Of a stretch of DNA of 64,000 nucleotides, positions 45,005 to 56,258 are shown piece after piece. The position numbers and the translations under genes were made by a program. The stretch's first letter is position 1. Every line of letters starts with the position of its first letter. This stretch comes from Thermothelomyces thermophilus ATCC 42464. Its lineage: Eukaryota > Ascomycota > Sordariomycetes > Sordariales > Chaetomiaceae. Location of the stretch: assembly GCF_000226095.1 (NCBI RefSeq), contig NC_016475.1, positions 2,480,001-2,544,000 on the forward strand. Direction: 5' to 3'. The notes beneath the pieces are model-generated. The model was given only the letters and a program-made list of their open reading frames with translations. It had not been told where the DNA came from and did not search any database.

Positions 45005-46441
45005 TCACGTCTTTTTCTTGAAGAAGTCGCTCATCTTCTTCATGCCGGACGTGTCGACCTTCATCAGGTTCCTGACGCCCCGGCTCATGTTTGCCTTCCT
45101 TGCCTTCTCCTCGGCCTCCTGCTTCCTCCTCTTCTCGGCGCGCGCGTCTTGCTCCTCGTCGGTTGCCCTCTTGCGGGAGAAGTCGGCCGACCTCGCGGCG
45201 GCCGCCTCCTGGCGCAGCTTAGCGAGCCGCTCGAGGTAGTCATCCAGGGGTCTGAAGTCGACCAGCTCCGTGAACTTGGAGAGGCTCTCGTTGAGCATTG
45301 CCGCGATGGCCGGCGAGACGTATCTTGAGCATATGAAGCTGAACGCCACCCTCAACCGCTGCAGCCGCACGACCTCGTCGGACGCGCCCGTGGCGCTCGT
45401 CGCTACTCCGTCCCCTTCGTCCGAATCCGCGGCGACCGACGTGGCCGCCGTGCTTGTCGTTGTCTTTGTCGACTCCTCGGACCCGGAGCTCGCAGCCGTC
45501 TCGGCAGACGACGCAGATGAGACGCTGCTCTCTTGCGACTCGCCCTCCGACGACGACGACGCCGGCGTCGCAGTCCCGCTCCCACTCCCGCTCTCGCTCC
45601 CGCTCCCGGTGCCCCTGGCAATCCTGACACCCAAGACGGGCGGCTCGAGCTCGCGCCTGACGAAGCGCTCCTCCATGCTCGCCGGCAGCTTGCTGGCCTC
45701 CTCGCCGACGATCCGCTTCGCCTTGGCCAGCAGCTCCCGGGCCAGCTTGGCCTCGCTCACCCGGTACATGGTCTCGTCGCCGGCGGGGACGGCGTCACAC
45801 ACGGCCGCCAGCCGCGCCTCCACCCGCCGCCGGGTCGCCGGGCAGGAGGCGAGCAGGTCGGCCAGATGCCCGGACGGGTCCGCGGTGGCGTCGAGGTGGT
45901 CGTCGAGGGAGAGGAACAACCGCTTTTTCTGTTGTCGTTGCTGGGATTGTTCTTCTTGTTCATTTTGTCCTTGTCGTTCTTGGTCGCGGCCTGTCGTGGT
46001 GGTGGTGGTGGTGGTGATGGTTGGTGCGCCGCAGAGGGCCGGGAGGAGGAGGAAGAGCGGGTCGTAGGGGGTCGCGAGGTGGAGGGCGGGGGACTGGATG
46101 GTTTGCGTGCATAGGCTCGCGGCTTTGCCCGAGGCTACGGTGCTGCGGTCGGGCTGGACGAGCCAGCTTCGTGGGGAGGATTGGGACGGCGAGACGGTGG
46201 TGAACTCGAAGAAGCCTGCTTCCGGGCACACGAGGAAACGCGCCGGTCTGCCGTAGCGCGGGTGTTGGAGGGTGACGATGCGCGCCGCGGGAGAGGCATT
46301 TTTGGGAAGAACGAAGAGCTTTGGCGGGTTTTCGGACTCGGCTGGGAGGTCGTAGATGGAGGACCAGGGCTCGGTAGTGGTGGTGGTGCTGTCTTTTGAC
46401 GACGCGGTTGTTGCGCCGCCCTTGGCGCGTGTTCTCGCCAT
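45005..46441 (-). CDS. RNH202: Ribonuclease H2 subunit B
   Basis: An uninterrupted frame of 478 residues. RNase H2 removes ribonucleotides and RNA primers from DNA; subunit B is non-catalytic and links the complex to PCNA. The N-terminal half has the triple-barrel pattern, including KLFVLPKNAS, LQHPRYGRPARFLV, and YDPLFLLLPAL. The winged-helix region holds ARELLAKAKRIV and FSFICSRYVSP. The C-terminus has a coiled basic stretch and ends MKKMSDFFKKKT, a PIP-box-like sequence although the usual Gln is replaced by Met. Low-complexity inserts (Thr run, Gln/Asn-rich, Ser/Ala/Glu-rich) make it longer than animal RNASEH2B. It is divergent from MCM10. Confidence 0.9.
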   Translation of the reverse strand: MARTRAKGGATTASSKDSTTTTTEPWSSIYDLPAESENPPKLFVLPKNASPAARIVTLQHPRYGRPARFLVCPEAGFFEFTTVSPSQSSPRSWLVQPDRSTVASGKAASLCTQTIQSPALHLATPYDPLFLLLPALCGAPTITTTTTTTTGRDQERQGQNEQEEQSQQRQQKKRLFLSLDDHLDATADPSGHLADLLASCPATRRRVEARLAAVCDAVPAGDETMYRVSEAKLARELLAKAKRIVGEEASKLPASMEERFVRRELEPPVLGVRIARGTGSGSESGSGSGTATPASSSSEGESQESSVSSASSAETAASSGSEESTKTTTSTAATSVAADSDEGDGVATSATGASDEVVRLQRLRVAFSFICSRYVSPAIAAMLNESLSKFTELVDFRPLDDYLERLAKLRQEAAAARSADFSRKRATDEEQDARAEKRRKQEAEEKARKANMSRGVRNLMKVDTSGMKKMSDFFKKKT

Positions 46442-47204
46442 TACTTTTGGAATGTTATGTATGGAACGGTGATGTGTTGATTGTACCTCGTCAGTGCTTT
46501 GATAAATTTATCGGGTTGTGGTTTCTATTGGCATCAATGGCAACAGAAACATATGAATTCATCTGTACTCCGTACGGTTGCTTTTTCTTTGGTTGTTGTT
46601 GCAGTGCAGGATTCCAGGCACCAAAACCTCCCCGTAATTCGTACTGTGTAACTAATTGCGACGCGACTCGACGCGTGGTTTGGCGCGTTCTGTTGCGCGG
46701 CAGATCCTCCCGCACATCCCGCACCCGCACGCACACTTGCCCTCCAAGCGCGTTTGCCTCAACGCCACATGATTCCCTCCCGCATGGCCTTATCGAGAAA
46801 GTAAAGGCTTATCGATCGCGATCTGCACGTCCGTCGACGACAGCGACTGTCCCGGCATCTGTTTGAAATTCCTTTTCATTAGTTTTCCATTTTTTTGTTC
46901 GAATTCGTCGAGGCACCACGTCCTTACCACATGCGCCCTGCAGCCGCCCGATCATGGTTCTCTTGTCGCGCATCAATTGGCTGGAATAACGGGGCCCCGA
47001 TACGAAGTACTCGGTCCTCTGCGCCTCTGTGTCTCTGCCGTTTCACCTGACGCCGGGTAAACAAGCGGCGACTCTGCCGTCCAACTTCGCGATCCCTTTT
47101 TGTCTTTCGGCATTCCCACCGACCTTTAAAAACCCTGCACACGATCTCGACTCCGAGGCGACTGCGGGGCATTAATTACTCTTTCCATAGGCCGAGAAAT
47201 TGCC
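46442..47204. promoter_or_regulatory. Divergent promoter of RNase H2B and MCM10
   Basis: This 763-bp interval contains ACGCGT (46671-46676) followed by TTTGGCGCG (46679-46687), which resembles an E2F/MBF element. The pair lies 230 nt from the RNase H2B start and about 520 nt from the MCM10 start. A TACTCCGTA copy is at 46566-46574. Co-regulation at G1/S is an inference from these elements and from known biology of the two proteins. Confidence 0.65.
46671..46687 (+). promoter_or_regulatory. Adjacent MCB and E2F-like elements
   Basis: ACGCGT and TTTGGCGCG are separated by two bases. The two together are stronger evidence for MBF/E2F-type binding than either alone. Confidence 0.5.
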
Positions 47205-49943
47205 ATGGCTGCCCAGTGGCCCCCTCGGTCACCACACGAGGTCCTCCTCAGCACGCCGAGCGGGCGCGAGAAGCTACGGAGAATGGCGGACCGCACATCA
47301 CCTTCGCCGTCGCCGTCACGACTAAGAACAACACGGTCGACCTCTGTCCTCGCTTCCAGGGCAGGGAAGCAAGACAGCGAGGATGTCGACATGTTCGACG
47401 GAGGGGATCCAGACGGAGAAGAAGAAGAAGAGGAGGAGGAGGATGAGGAGACCTTGAAACTCAAACTCCAGGCAATCCAGGCCCGATTGAGACTCAAGAA
47501 ACTTCGGGCCGCCAAGGCGCAAAAGAAGGCGGCGGCAGCGCTAGGCCCAGGGTCAGGACCAGGACCAGAACCAGAGCGAGAGCAACGAGCAATAGACGGC
47601 GCGGGAATGAGGGAGGTCCCTTTACAATCAAAGCTCGCGGCGGTGCGAGACAGACTGGACAAGCAGGCGTCTCGAGACACCGTGCAGATACCCGCCTCGC
47701 CGGTCAAGAAATCTCAGACTACCTCAGATTTACAGACCTCGCCGCAAAGGGTGCTTCTTGGGATTGACAAGGGACTAAGGGGTGCCGACGTGTCCCTCAA
47801 GAGGGCCCCGAGTCAGAAGGCAGGAGCCGACTCCCAATCGAGCCAGCAAGGGGGCTATCTGCGGCGCGCAAAATCGTCCTTGGACGGGCAGCAACAGGAA
47901 GCAGCCCGGCCGCTGAGTTTCAACGAGCGGCTCGCGGCTGCAAGATCTGAGGAGATTGCTCGACAAGAAAGGCGGCAAAGAGCAGAGAAAGCACGGAGTA
48001 CCGCCTTCAGCGTCGGGAAGCAAGAGATGGAAGAGTACAAGGCCAAGGCGCTTGACCTCCCCGACATCCCTTCGAAGCCGCAGGAGTTTTCGAGAGAGGA
48101 GATTCTCTCAGCAGCAATGGGGCGACCATCTGGAGGCCGACTCCAGCGCAGCAATACTGTTCCCAGCATGCGGCAAGGCGCCGCCTCGACTTTCCCGTCG
48201 ACAACAACTACCACAGCGAACGTTGACTTGGAGGGAGGGGCTTTCGAGCCGTATTCGGGCTTGCACCTGTCGAAGCGCATATTGCCACACAACGTTCTGG
48301 CCCGCGCCGTTTCGGGGAAGAAGTCATACCTCCTCAAAGACTTGCTCCGCCAAGTTAAGGCGCCCGGCTGGTCGCTGCCAGACGACGAAACAGACATTGT
48401 CGTTTTCGCCATCATCGCTAGCAAATCCGATCCGCGGAGCCATCGCGCCGGGCCCGAGAGCGATGGTAAACCACGGCAGGACCGCGGCAAGTACATGGTA
48501 CTCACGCTTGTCGACCTGACATACGAGGTCGACCTCTTCCTCTTCAACTCGGGCTTCGACCGGTTCTGGAAGCTGACCCCGGGCACTGTCGTGGCCATCC
48601 TGAACCCGGGGATCATGCCGCCACCACCAGGGCGCGAAGCGACCAACCGGTTCGGGCTCGTCATCAACTCGGACGAGGACACGATCCTCGAGATCGGCAA
48701 CGCGCGCGACATCGGCTATTGCAAGAGCATAAAGAAGGACGGCTCTTGCTGCAAGGCCTGGGTCAACGCGCGCCGCACCGAGTACTGCGAGTTCCACACC
48801 AACGAGGCAGTCCGCAAAGCTCGCAGCTCCCGTATCGAGCTGAGCACGACCGCCGGCTTCGGCGGTGACGGCCCGCGCGGGCGGTCCAACTCGCGGCAAA
48901 TATTCGCCCGGTCCGAGGAAGAGCGGCAGCGCGGCTACTACGACCGCGCAACACAAAGCCAGTACTTCGTTAGCACTGCCCACCGCTCCACCGACCCGGA
49001 CGACGAGCGAATTACCGGCATCGCCGATCGGAAAGAGCGTGAGGAGAACCTCAAGCGCCGCCTCGCCCAGAGGGAAAAAGAGCGCGACATCGCCCGCCGC
49101 CTGAGCGAGATGGGGGCCGGCGCCGGCAAGGAGTACATGTCGCGCGCAGCATCCCGCCGCACCGCCACTACCACTACTACTTCCGGTGCGGGCCTCGGAT
49201 CCAGCTTCTCCTCCGCCACATCCTCCTTCTCCTCCACCTTCCCAACGTCATCGGCTACCACCTCGGCCACCTCCATTGGCGCCTCGACAAACTCCTTTCA
49301 ACACCCAGACAAACAGCAGCAGCAGCAGCAGCAGCAGCAACAAAAAGAGCAGGAACGCCCAAGGTGGGACGCCCGCGCCCTGGGGCTCGTCGGTCGCCGC
49401 AGCGCAGACCAGCCCAAGATCGACCTCGGCCCAGCGCCCACTGCCACCACGACGACGACGGCGCCCACCAAGCGCAAGCGGCCCGAATCGTCCAGCTCGT
49501 CCACCGTCAGCGGGGCCACGCAGAGGGGTGGCGGTTCTCAGGAGGCCGGCAGCAACAACAATACCAGGGCCCCTCTGGGCTGGGGCCCGGGCCTCAGGGA
49601 GAAGCTGAGCAGGATGCGGGAGGGGGAGAGGCTGGACGGGCGGAAGCCGGGCGCGACGGCGACGGCGACGGAGACGGACCGCCCGGCTCCTACCATCTCA
49701 GCCGCAGCCGCAGCCGCCGCCGCAGCCGCCGCCGTTCTCGGAACGGGGGGCGGGAGTGCGGTGGCGGCGAGGAGGGGGGACAAGTCGCCCGTCAGGAAGA
49801 AGACGCGCTTCGTCACGGACAAGGGGATCCGCGAGGCCGGGAGAGACAGCCTCGGGGAGCCTCTCTCGGCGGCCGTCAAAGCCAGACGGCAGGTGCTCCT
49901 GGATGACGACGACGACGACGACGATCTGATCATCGTCAAATGA
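47205..49943 (+). CDS. MCM10: DNA replication factor Mcm10
   Basis: A single exon of 912 residues. Mcm10 helps activate the CMG helicase at origins and binds DNA and Pol alpha. An N-terminal acidic coiled coil (about 65-110) precedes a conserved OB-fold: LSKRILPHNVLARAVSGKKSY, then VVFAIIASKSDP, YMVLTLVDLTYEVDLFLF and PGTVVAILNPGI. The adjoining zinc finger is visible as Cys506, Cys515 or Cys516, Cys528 and His531 within GYCKSIKKDGSCC and TEYCEFH. The C-terminal third is low complexity with Gln, Thr, Ala and Asp runs, and ends in an acidic DDDDDDDLIIVK. Basic motifs such as KKTRF and RKRPE-type stretches could direct nuclear import. The start is the first in-frame ATG after a stop-rich leader. 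Confidence 0.94.
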   Translation: MAAQWPPRSPHEVLLSTPSGREKLRRMADRTSPSPSPSRLRTTRSTSVLASRAGKQDSEDVDMFDGGDPDGEEEEEEEEDEETLKLKLQAIQARLRLKKLRAAKAQKKAAAALGPGSGPGPEPEREQRAIDGAGMREVPLQSKLAAVRDRLDKQASRDTVQIPASPVKKSQTTSDLQTSPQRVLLGIDKGLRGADVSLKRAPSQKAGADSQSSQQGGYLRRAKSSLDGQQQEAARPLSFNERLAAARSEEIARQERRQRAEKARSTAFSVGKQEMEEYKAKALDLPDIPSKPQEFSREEILSAAMGRPSGGRLQRSNTVPSMRQGAASTFPSTTTTTANVDLEGGAFEPYSGLHLSKRILPHNVLARAVSGKKSYLLKDLLRQVKAPGWSLPDDETDIVVFAIIASKSDPRSHRAGPESDGKPRQDRGKYMVLTLVDLTYEVDLFLFNSGFDRFWKLTPGTVVAILNPGIMPPPPGREATNRFGLVINSDEDTILEIGNARDIGYCKSIKKDGSCCKAWVNARRTEYCEFHTNEAVRKARSSRIELSTTAGFGGDGPRGRSNSRQIFARSEEERQRGYYDRATQSQYFVSTAHRSTDPDDERITGIADRKEREENLKRRLAQREKERDIARRLSEMGAGAGKEYMSRAASRRTATTTTTSGAGLGSSFSSATSSFSSTFPTSSATTSATSIGASTNSFQHPDKQQQQQQQQQQKEQERPRWDARALGLVGRRSADQPKIDLGPAPTATTTTTAPTKRKRPESSSSSTVSGATQRGGGSQEAGSNNNTRAPLGWGPGLREKLSRMREGERLDGRKPGATATATETDRPAPTISAAAAAAAAAAAVLGTGGGSAVAARRGDKSPVRKKTRFVTDKGIREAGRDSLGEPLSAAVKARRQVLLDDDDDDDDLIIVK

Positions 49944-51125
49944 GCTGGTTATCAGTGCTTCTTCCCTTTGGGCGGGCTGGGGGATGAGGAGAAAAAAGGA
50001 GAGAAGAAAAAAAAGGCAAATACAGGCGGGTTGGGTGGGAAAGGGGAAGGGTGTCACTTTTTGTCTGGTCTTGATTCATAGAACGGGTTGGCCGGGAGGG
50101 GTGCCGTATTGCACGGTGTTCATACATTCATACGTCTGGATAGGGGGCTGGGTCGGCGGTTCAGGGCTATAGGTTTTGAAGCATGAAAGGCGTACGCAGT
50201 ATCTGTGGGCTGGGTAAGAAATTCCGGTTTGGAGTGAATGAATCCAATATATGGCTATGGCTGTCCGAGCATATAACCCGCTCACCGCCCAAGTCATGTC
50301 TCTCCTGACTTCACGACTCCATGTTCTTTTCATAACCTTTTACCCTCGGTCAGTTTCCCGTTGCTTCCTTTTTCCCCGCTGATAAACTTACCTGAGCATT
50401 TACTCTCCGTTAATTGTACATTTGCCCATCTTTGGCGCAAATGGCACGAATCGAACGGTTGCCTTTCCAGAACAAAGTGGCCGTTGAGAGCAACGCGCCG
50501 GCACGCGGTTCAGAGAAGAACCGGTCAGAGGGAAAACACTTGTTTCGGTAGAGAAAAACACTCACAGGCGAAGTGGTGAACAATGTCGTGCTGGCCCCGG
50601 AGCATGTAAACTTGCCGAAACCACAACTCTGGAGGATGGCTTCTTGGTGGGCTGGCCGAGGCGGACGCAGCTTAATATGGAGCATTCGACGGCGCTCATG
50701 TGTAAAGCAACTCCCCCTCTCACTTTCCGCTGAAGAGGGGGGGGGGCAGGTAAGATAGGCTGGATCATCTACTGAACCACGCCAGCGCGTTCAGTGCGCC
50801 CCTCGCCTCTTCCAAGCGCCAGGAGGGAGCAAGCCAGACACAGATAATTGACTAGATGTAGGAACCGTTTCAAGTCTTGATTCGAGAGGAATATCCGGTT
50901 AAACCTTCATCCCCAGTACAGACTAAGACTACATACCCAAGCCCGCATACGTACACGCTGCGTTGTCCAGTCACCGCTTCCGACCTAAGCAATCCCACCG
51001 ATCCGGCATAACCTAACACATGCCCATCCTAACCTTAACATGGACGAATCCAGAACAAAAAAAAAAAAGTCCGAGGGCAAAAAAATAAAGAAACAACAAA
51101 CGCGGGAAACCAAGAATCAACACCA
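49944..51125. other. Convergent 3' intergenic region
   Basis: This 1.2-kb interval lies between the MCM10 and DNA2 stop codons. It contains short A- and G-runs (for example 51058-51068) but no recognisable gene, RNA or repeat. An apparent tRNA-like T-loop near 50446-50461 does not form a stem. Confidence 0.55.
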
Positions 51126-54100
51126 TCAATACCCGCCGTCCATCATATCGTTCAAAATATCCCGCAACACCGGCCTGCCCCTGAGCAGTGCCCGCTCCCC
51201 GATCCTCGCGACCTTCTTAGGTTCCACGGTCCTTCCCGTCTGAACCGACGGCTGGTTCTCCTTTCCCTCGACCGCGCTCTTCCCATCGGAACCGGGTGGG
51301 AACAGCAGCAGCCCCTTCCTCCCGGGCCCATTTCCCCCCTTGCACAACCCACTTCCATTCTCCTCCTCAACTGCGTCACCACCCTTATTCGTGGCGGCGG
51401 CAGCGCCGGCGCCGCCTTCTTCCCCAAAGTAGTGCGCCTCGAGCGCGTCCGGCGGCAGGTCGTACACCCACTCGCGATGCTCCATCAGGCCGACGAAGCG
51501 GGCCAGCATCTCGTCCTCGCCGCAGCCGCCGAGCGTGGAGCGGCTCCCGACGACGAGCAGCTTGGTCTTGGCGCGCGTGAAGGCGACGTTGATCCTCCTC
51601 CAGTCCTTGAGCAGCTCGCCGATCGCGCACTGCTCGTTGCTCCGGACCAGGCTCAGGATGACCACCTGCTTGTCCCTGCCCTGGAACCGGTCGGCCGTGT
51701 GCATCTCCACCTCCCGGATATCGCCGCCCCCAATCGCAGCAGCAGTGGCGGCGGCCGCGGACCGAAGAAGCGTGTGCTTCAGCAGCGCCAGCTGCGAGCG
51801 ATAGTGCGTTACGATGCCGATCTCGGACGCGGGCACGCCGACGGCGAGCAGGGCGTCGACGAGCTGGGCAACGATGCGGGCCTCGCAGGGGTTGACGATG
51901 CGGTTGCCTTTGGCCTGCTCGCGCGAGGCTGGGAGCAGGGCGTCGGTGTTGACGAGGCGGACGCGCGCGGAGGGTTGGAGCAGATCGGCGAGCCAACAGG
52001 TTCCCGGCCGGGGCCCCGGGCAAAAGGATACGGGAGTTTTCTTGGACGGGCTGAGTTGGGTCCGGGACTGAGAGTGGGAGATGAAGGAGGCCGCGTCGAA
52101 GTGGCGGGCGCGCAGGGCGTCCATGTTTGGTATGTCCAGGACGGCATGGCGGAGGGCCTCGGTGCCGCACTTGAGGCGGCCGTTGTAGATGAGGGTGTTG
52201 GAGAGGGTCATGATGTCCTCGGACATGCGGTACTGATGCTCGAGGTTGACGACGGATTGTGGGTGGGTATCGGATAGGAGCTTGAAGAGAGATACGTCGA
52301 GACCGCCCAGGCGGGCCTCTTCGTTTTGGACAAGGGGAGGCAGCTGGTTGTGATCGCCGACGAGGACAAACGTCCGCGCCATGCGAATGGGGCCCAGGCA
52401 GATAGGCAATGTGATCTGCGACGCTTCGTCCACGATGCAGTAGTCAAAGGTGCGCTCGTTGAAGACCGGATGGTTGATACCAAGGCAGGTAGTCGCGACG
52501 ATGGGGGTGTCGTGCCAGGCCCGTCGAATCTCCTCAAACGAGCTCATCTGTTGACCGGCCAGGGTCGCGAACTCCTGGACTTCTGGGTGAACCTTGGCGG
52601 GCGCGCCCAGTCTCAAGATGGGGATCCCGTCGTCCTTGAGCTTGAGCAGGATATTGTCGACAGCGGTGTGCGTGTACGAAGTCAACAGCAGCGTCTTGCC
52701 CTGGCCGATCAGAACACGGATGATGTGAGCGATGGTGGTTGTTTTTCCGGTGCCGGGCATTCCGAGGACGAGAGCGTAATCCCTGGCGCTCATGACCTTC
52801 TCGACTGCTGCCTTCTGGTCGACATTCAGGCTATCCCTTCCGGGGACGGTGTACTGGGTTGGAGTTGTCTTGAACCTCGGCGGCACGAGGTCGACGACGA
52901 GCCGGCGAATCTCTGCGGACCCAAACGGGCCATCGGCCATGATCTGCACGAGGTTGTTCCGCACGGTGGACATACCGTTGCTGAACTCGTCCTTGTCGAG
53001 TCGGTAACGGATCGGGGCCTCCCTGATCTTGCCCTGGCTCTGTAATGGGTTCCCCCCCTCCGGGGCGACTTCCATGATGCTTGCGAAGACCTGGTTGTCG
53101 ACCTCGTCGAAACCTGGCTGCCGGATGCGCGCGTTGTGGAGTCGTCTGTCCACAGCCACGCTGATCCGGTTTTTCTTGACGGCAGTTACGTAACCGAGCG
53201 CGAGCGCGAAGTGGCCCTGCTCGTCAGAAACGACGATGGGTTCCCCGACGGTCAGCTGCGAGTCGAGGAAGGAGAAACCAGGCGCCGGGTTCTCCTTGAC
53301 GAAGGTGTAGGAGAACCGGTTAATCTTGGCCTTGTGCTTGTCTTCGGATGCGGAGCCTTCTTCGATAACGACGTTGGCGAAGCAACGGCCCAGCTTCTCG
53401 CGCTCGGTACTGACCATGGTCCAGAGCTCTCGGCGCAGCTTCTGCGACTCCTTCTCTTCCTTGGTGAGAAGGTCTTCCCACTTCAAGAAGAAGTCTCGAT
53501 GGGTGGGAGTCAGATGCTTGACGACCTCGTCAAACTTCTCGTCGAGACCGCTCGTCTCGCCCTTGCCTCCGTCGGCTAGCTTGTGGTAGGTGAAGCACGA
53601 CGTTTGCGCGTAGCATCTCGCGCACGCGTTCTTGCTCCTCTTCATCGGCGGCAGCTGGACGCTCCTCTCTCGAATATAACAGGCCAGAGTATTTCTCTGC
53701 ATGATCATGTGGCGGAGTTCGTGTCTTACCGCAGGAATCCGCAAGGTCTGCGAGGTCTCCATATAGTATAGAACACCGTAGGCAATCTCGACGTCATACC
53801 GATCCGAGAGGAGAAGATTGTACAGGACCGTCTGGGCTTGGTGGTTCGCCGTGGCGTTTTTGCCCGTCTTGACCTCGAAGGGCACCGTCAGAGTCCGGGA
53901 CGTTTTACCCTCTCGCATCGTGACCTGCACGGTGGCGTCGATGTTGCCCTTCAGGCCGTACATCGGAGACCAGACGTGCTCCTCGACGTCGAGCAGCTTG
54001 CTCACGCACATATTGACGCGCTCGCCGTTCCTCCCTTGGACAAATGCGCCAGGCTTGGGACTTGCCGCCACAAAGGCCTGCGCCCAGGCCTTGAGCTCGG

Positions 54101-56258
54101 GCATCTTGGACAGCACATGGGACTGGGCGTCCTCGAAGCTGACTTTAATCACATAGAGGTCTTCGATGTGCCTTCGTAGGGCCGTGCTGATAACAGACTC
54201 CAGAAAGTCCGAGTCCCAGTTGTTTGCCATCAGGGCCTCCTGGAAAACCTCGTGGAGGATTGTGCCGTAGACTAGCGGAGCAGTGGCTTCACTGGTGGCC
54301 TTGACCCGGTCCTGGAGAACGGCACGGCGCATGCAGGTGAAGGAGTCGGCCACCACGGTAGAGGAGACTAACTGATCAGGATGTAAGATGAGAATGTTGC
54401 GGTTGTTGTCGATAATGCATCTCCCCGAAGGCTCAAAGGCGCCGATGATATGGACGTATGCTTTGGGGCTCGCTTGCGTGTCATACCAGTCACCTCGAAG
54501 GTGGACTGTCCTGACGGCTTTTGTTCTCTCGGCTTGCACAAGGAGAATCTGAGCAAAGTAAGTCAGCAAGTATGCCTGGTAAGAGAGTTCATTTTTTTTT
54601 TAAAAAAATGGCCCAGAGTCGCATCTACCTTCTCTGGGTGCTCTCGCCCATGCTCATCGACATGCGAGCTTTCTAGTACGTTGGTGACCAGGTATCGTTG
54701 GATCGCCTTGGGCTTCTGGGTGGGCTAACCAATGGTTTAGCGCTTCGTGGTTATTGCTGCTAGCTACCCTGCTGTACGTACACTAGCTGAGAAGGGCTGG
54801 GCGGCTGTCTGGGTGGCTGCGAGCTCGACGGCGTCCAGGTCGACGCCGTCAAAATCATCACCGTATTCGTCGTCGTCTGCCACCCCAGTCTCGATCGGTT
54901 GAAGCTGTCGTCCCTGGAGAAGGTTCTGAGACGCGTGCTTCGCCTCCACCTCGGCGACCAAGTCTTCGGCACCGTCAAAGGAGTCGGCATCGTCAAAGTC
55001 GCCAAAGCCGTCGTCAGGTGCCTTCTGCACCGGTGGGGCTTGCTGGTTCAAGTCTTCCGAGGACACAACCATGGTAGAGTCGTCTCCTTGCACCAGAATG
55101 CTTGCATCAAGCTCCAATAACGTTTCCTCGTCGAAGTCGTCGTCGCCATAATCCGAGGATGCCTTATCAACCAAGAACATGCTACCAAGGGCCTCTTCCC
55201 CTGCTGCTTTTGTCGACTTCTTTGCCAACGGGGAGCTCCCCCCTTGCTGTCGTCGTGAAGGTGATTGCCTGTCGGAACCCTTGGTAGCTGGGGATCTTCT
55301 CGAGGGTGACCTGTTCTTCGCCAAAGATGCGTTGGCGTTGGCATTGGTATGGGTCGAATTCGACTTCTCAATCTCGCCGTTGACGGTCTCCAGCAGGGCC
55401 GAGACCATGGACGACTTGGAATCTGGCAGAAACTCGGCAGCCGAGGCACTTGTCGTGCCCGAGTCGGCTCGTTCAAATTTCCTCCTCTTGGGCCAGTGGG
55501 CGCCGCAGCTGATCGCTTTCCTTAGGGGCCTCTCGGTGCCCAATGCGGTACCATCCTTGGGGCGGGGCGAGGACGAGACCATGAGCTGGGCAAGCAGAGG
55601 GTTGGTCAGGCCGGAAGGGCTGGTGTTGGTCCCGGGACCGGAAAAGCGGTCCCATAGTTCCAGGGCGGGGTCGGCACGGGGCGTCCCGAGGACCTGGGCC
55701 AGCTTCTTGACGTCGACGGCGGGGGTGGCATTTTTCGAAGCGGGCGAGGAAATGGGCGAGGAACTCCTTGCCCGTTTCCGGCCCTTGCGCGGCAGCAGCG
55801 GAGAGATGGCCACGGAAGGGCCGATATCGTGGTCGTTGCGCCACAGAATGCGCTCACCAGGGGACAGATCCTCATCATGCTGCGGCGCCTCGGGCTTGGT
55901 GAGCAGGTCCTGCCATGCGGTGCGGCCGGCGGGTGTCACCGCGTCGATGACCCTATTCGGCGCGGGCGGCGAGGCGTGCTTCGACAGCGCATCCTTGGCG
56001 TCAACATCGGGTGGTGCCTCGAACTGGAAAGCCTGAAGCTTGCTCTTTGTCTTCGTCGACACGGGCAGGGGAGGTAAAGGAGCCGATGGTCCATTGGTTC
56101 GTGACGCGGGGTTGCTTTTGGATCTCTGCCATTGTGGCCGCTGTTGCTGTCAACAAATCAAGACTTTCGTCGGCCCTGGCCTCTTCGGCAATGGAATTGG
56201 ATCGTGGACCAACCTTGAGCCCTCTGTTTGGTTCCGAAAAGGACTTTGTTAGAGGCAT
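51126..56258 (-). CDS. DNA2: DNA replication helicase-nuclease Dna2
   Basis: Exons 56258-56214, 56146-54782, 54724-54629 and 54548-51126 (minus strand) encode 1642 residues. Dna2 trims long flaps in Okazaki-fragment maturation and resects DNA ends. The first exon encodes MPLTKSFSEPNRGLK. The N-terminal 500 residues are disordered and Ser/Pro-rich. The nuclease domain has Cys574, YGTILHEVF with His601, IDATVQ (Asp706), PFEVKTGK (Glu727, Lys729) and the Fe-S cysteines 811, 814 and 820 in CARCYAQTSC. The SF1 helicase has Walker A GMPGTGKTTT (Lys1104), SYTHTAVDN, VDEASQ (Asp1209), GDHNQLPP and TADRFQGRDKQVV. The large second exon has no usable ATG, so the 45-nt first exon is needed. The divergent promoter has two ACGCGT sites. 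Confidence 0.94.

Noticed and set aside
50446-50461. Possible tRNA T-loop (ACGAATCGAACGG read on the minus strand)
   Set aside because: Flanking bases do not pair into a T-stem and no anticodon or acceptor stem is present.
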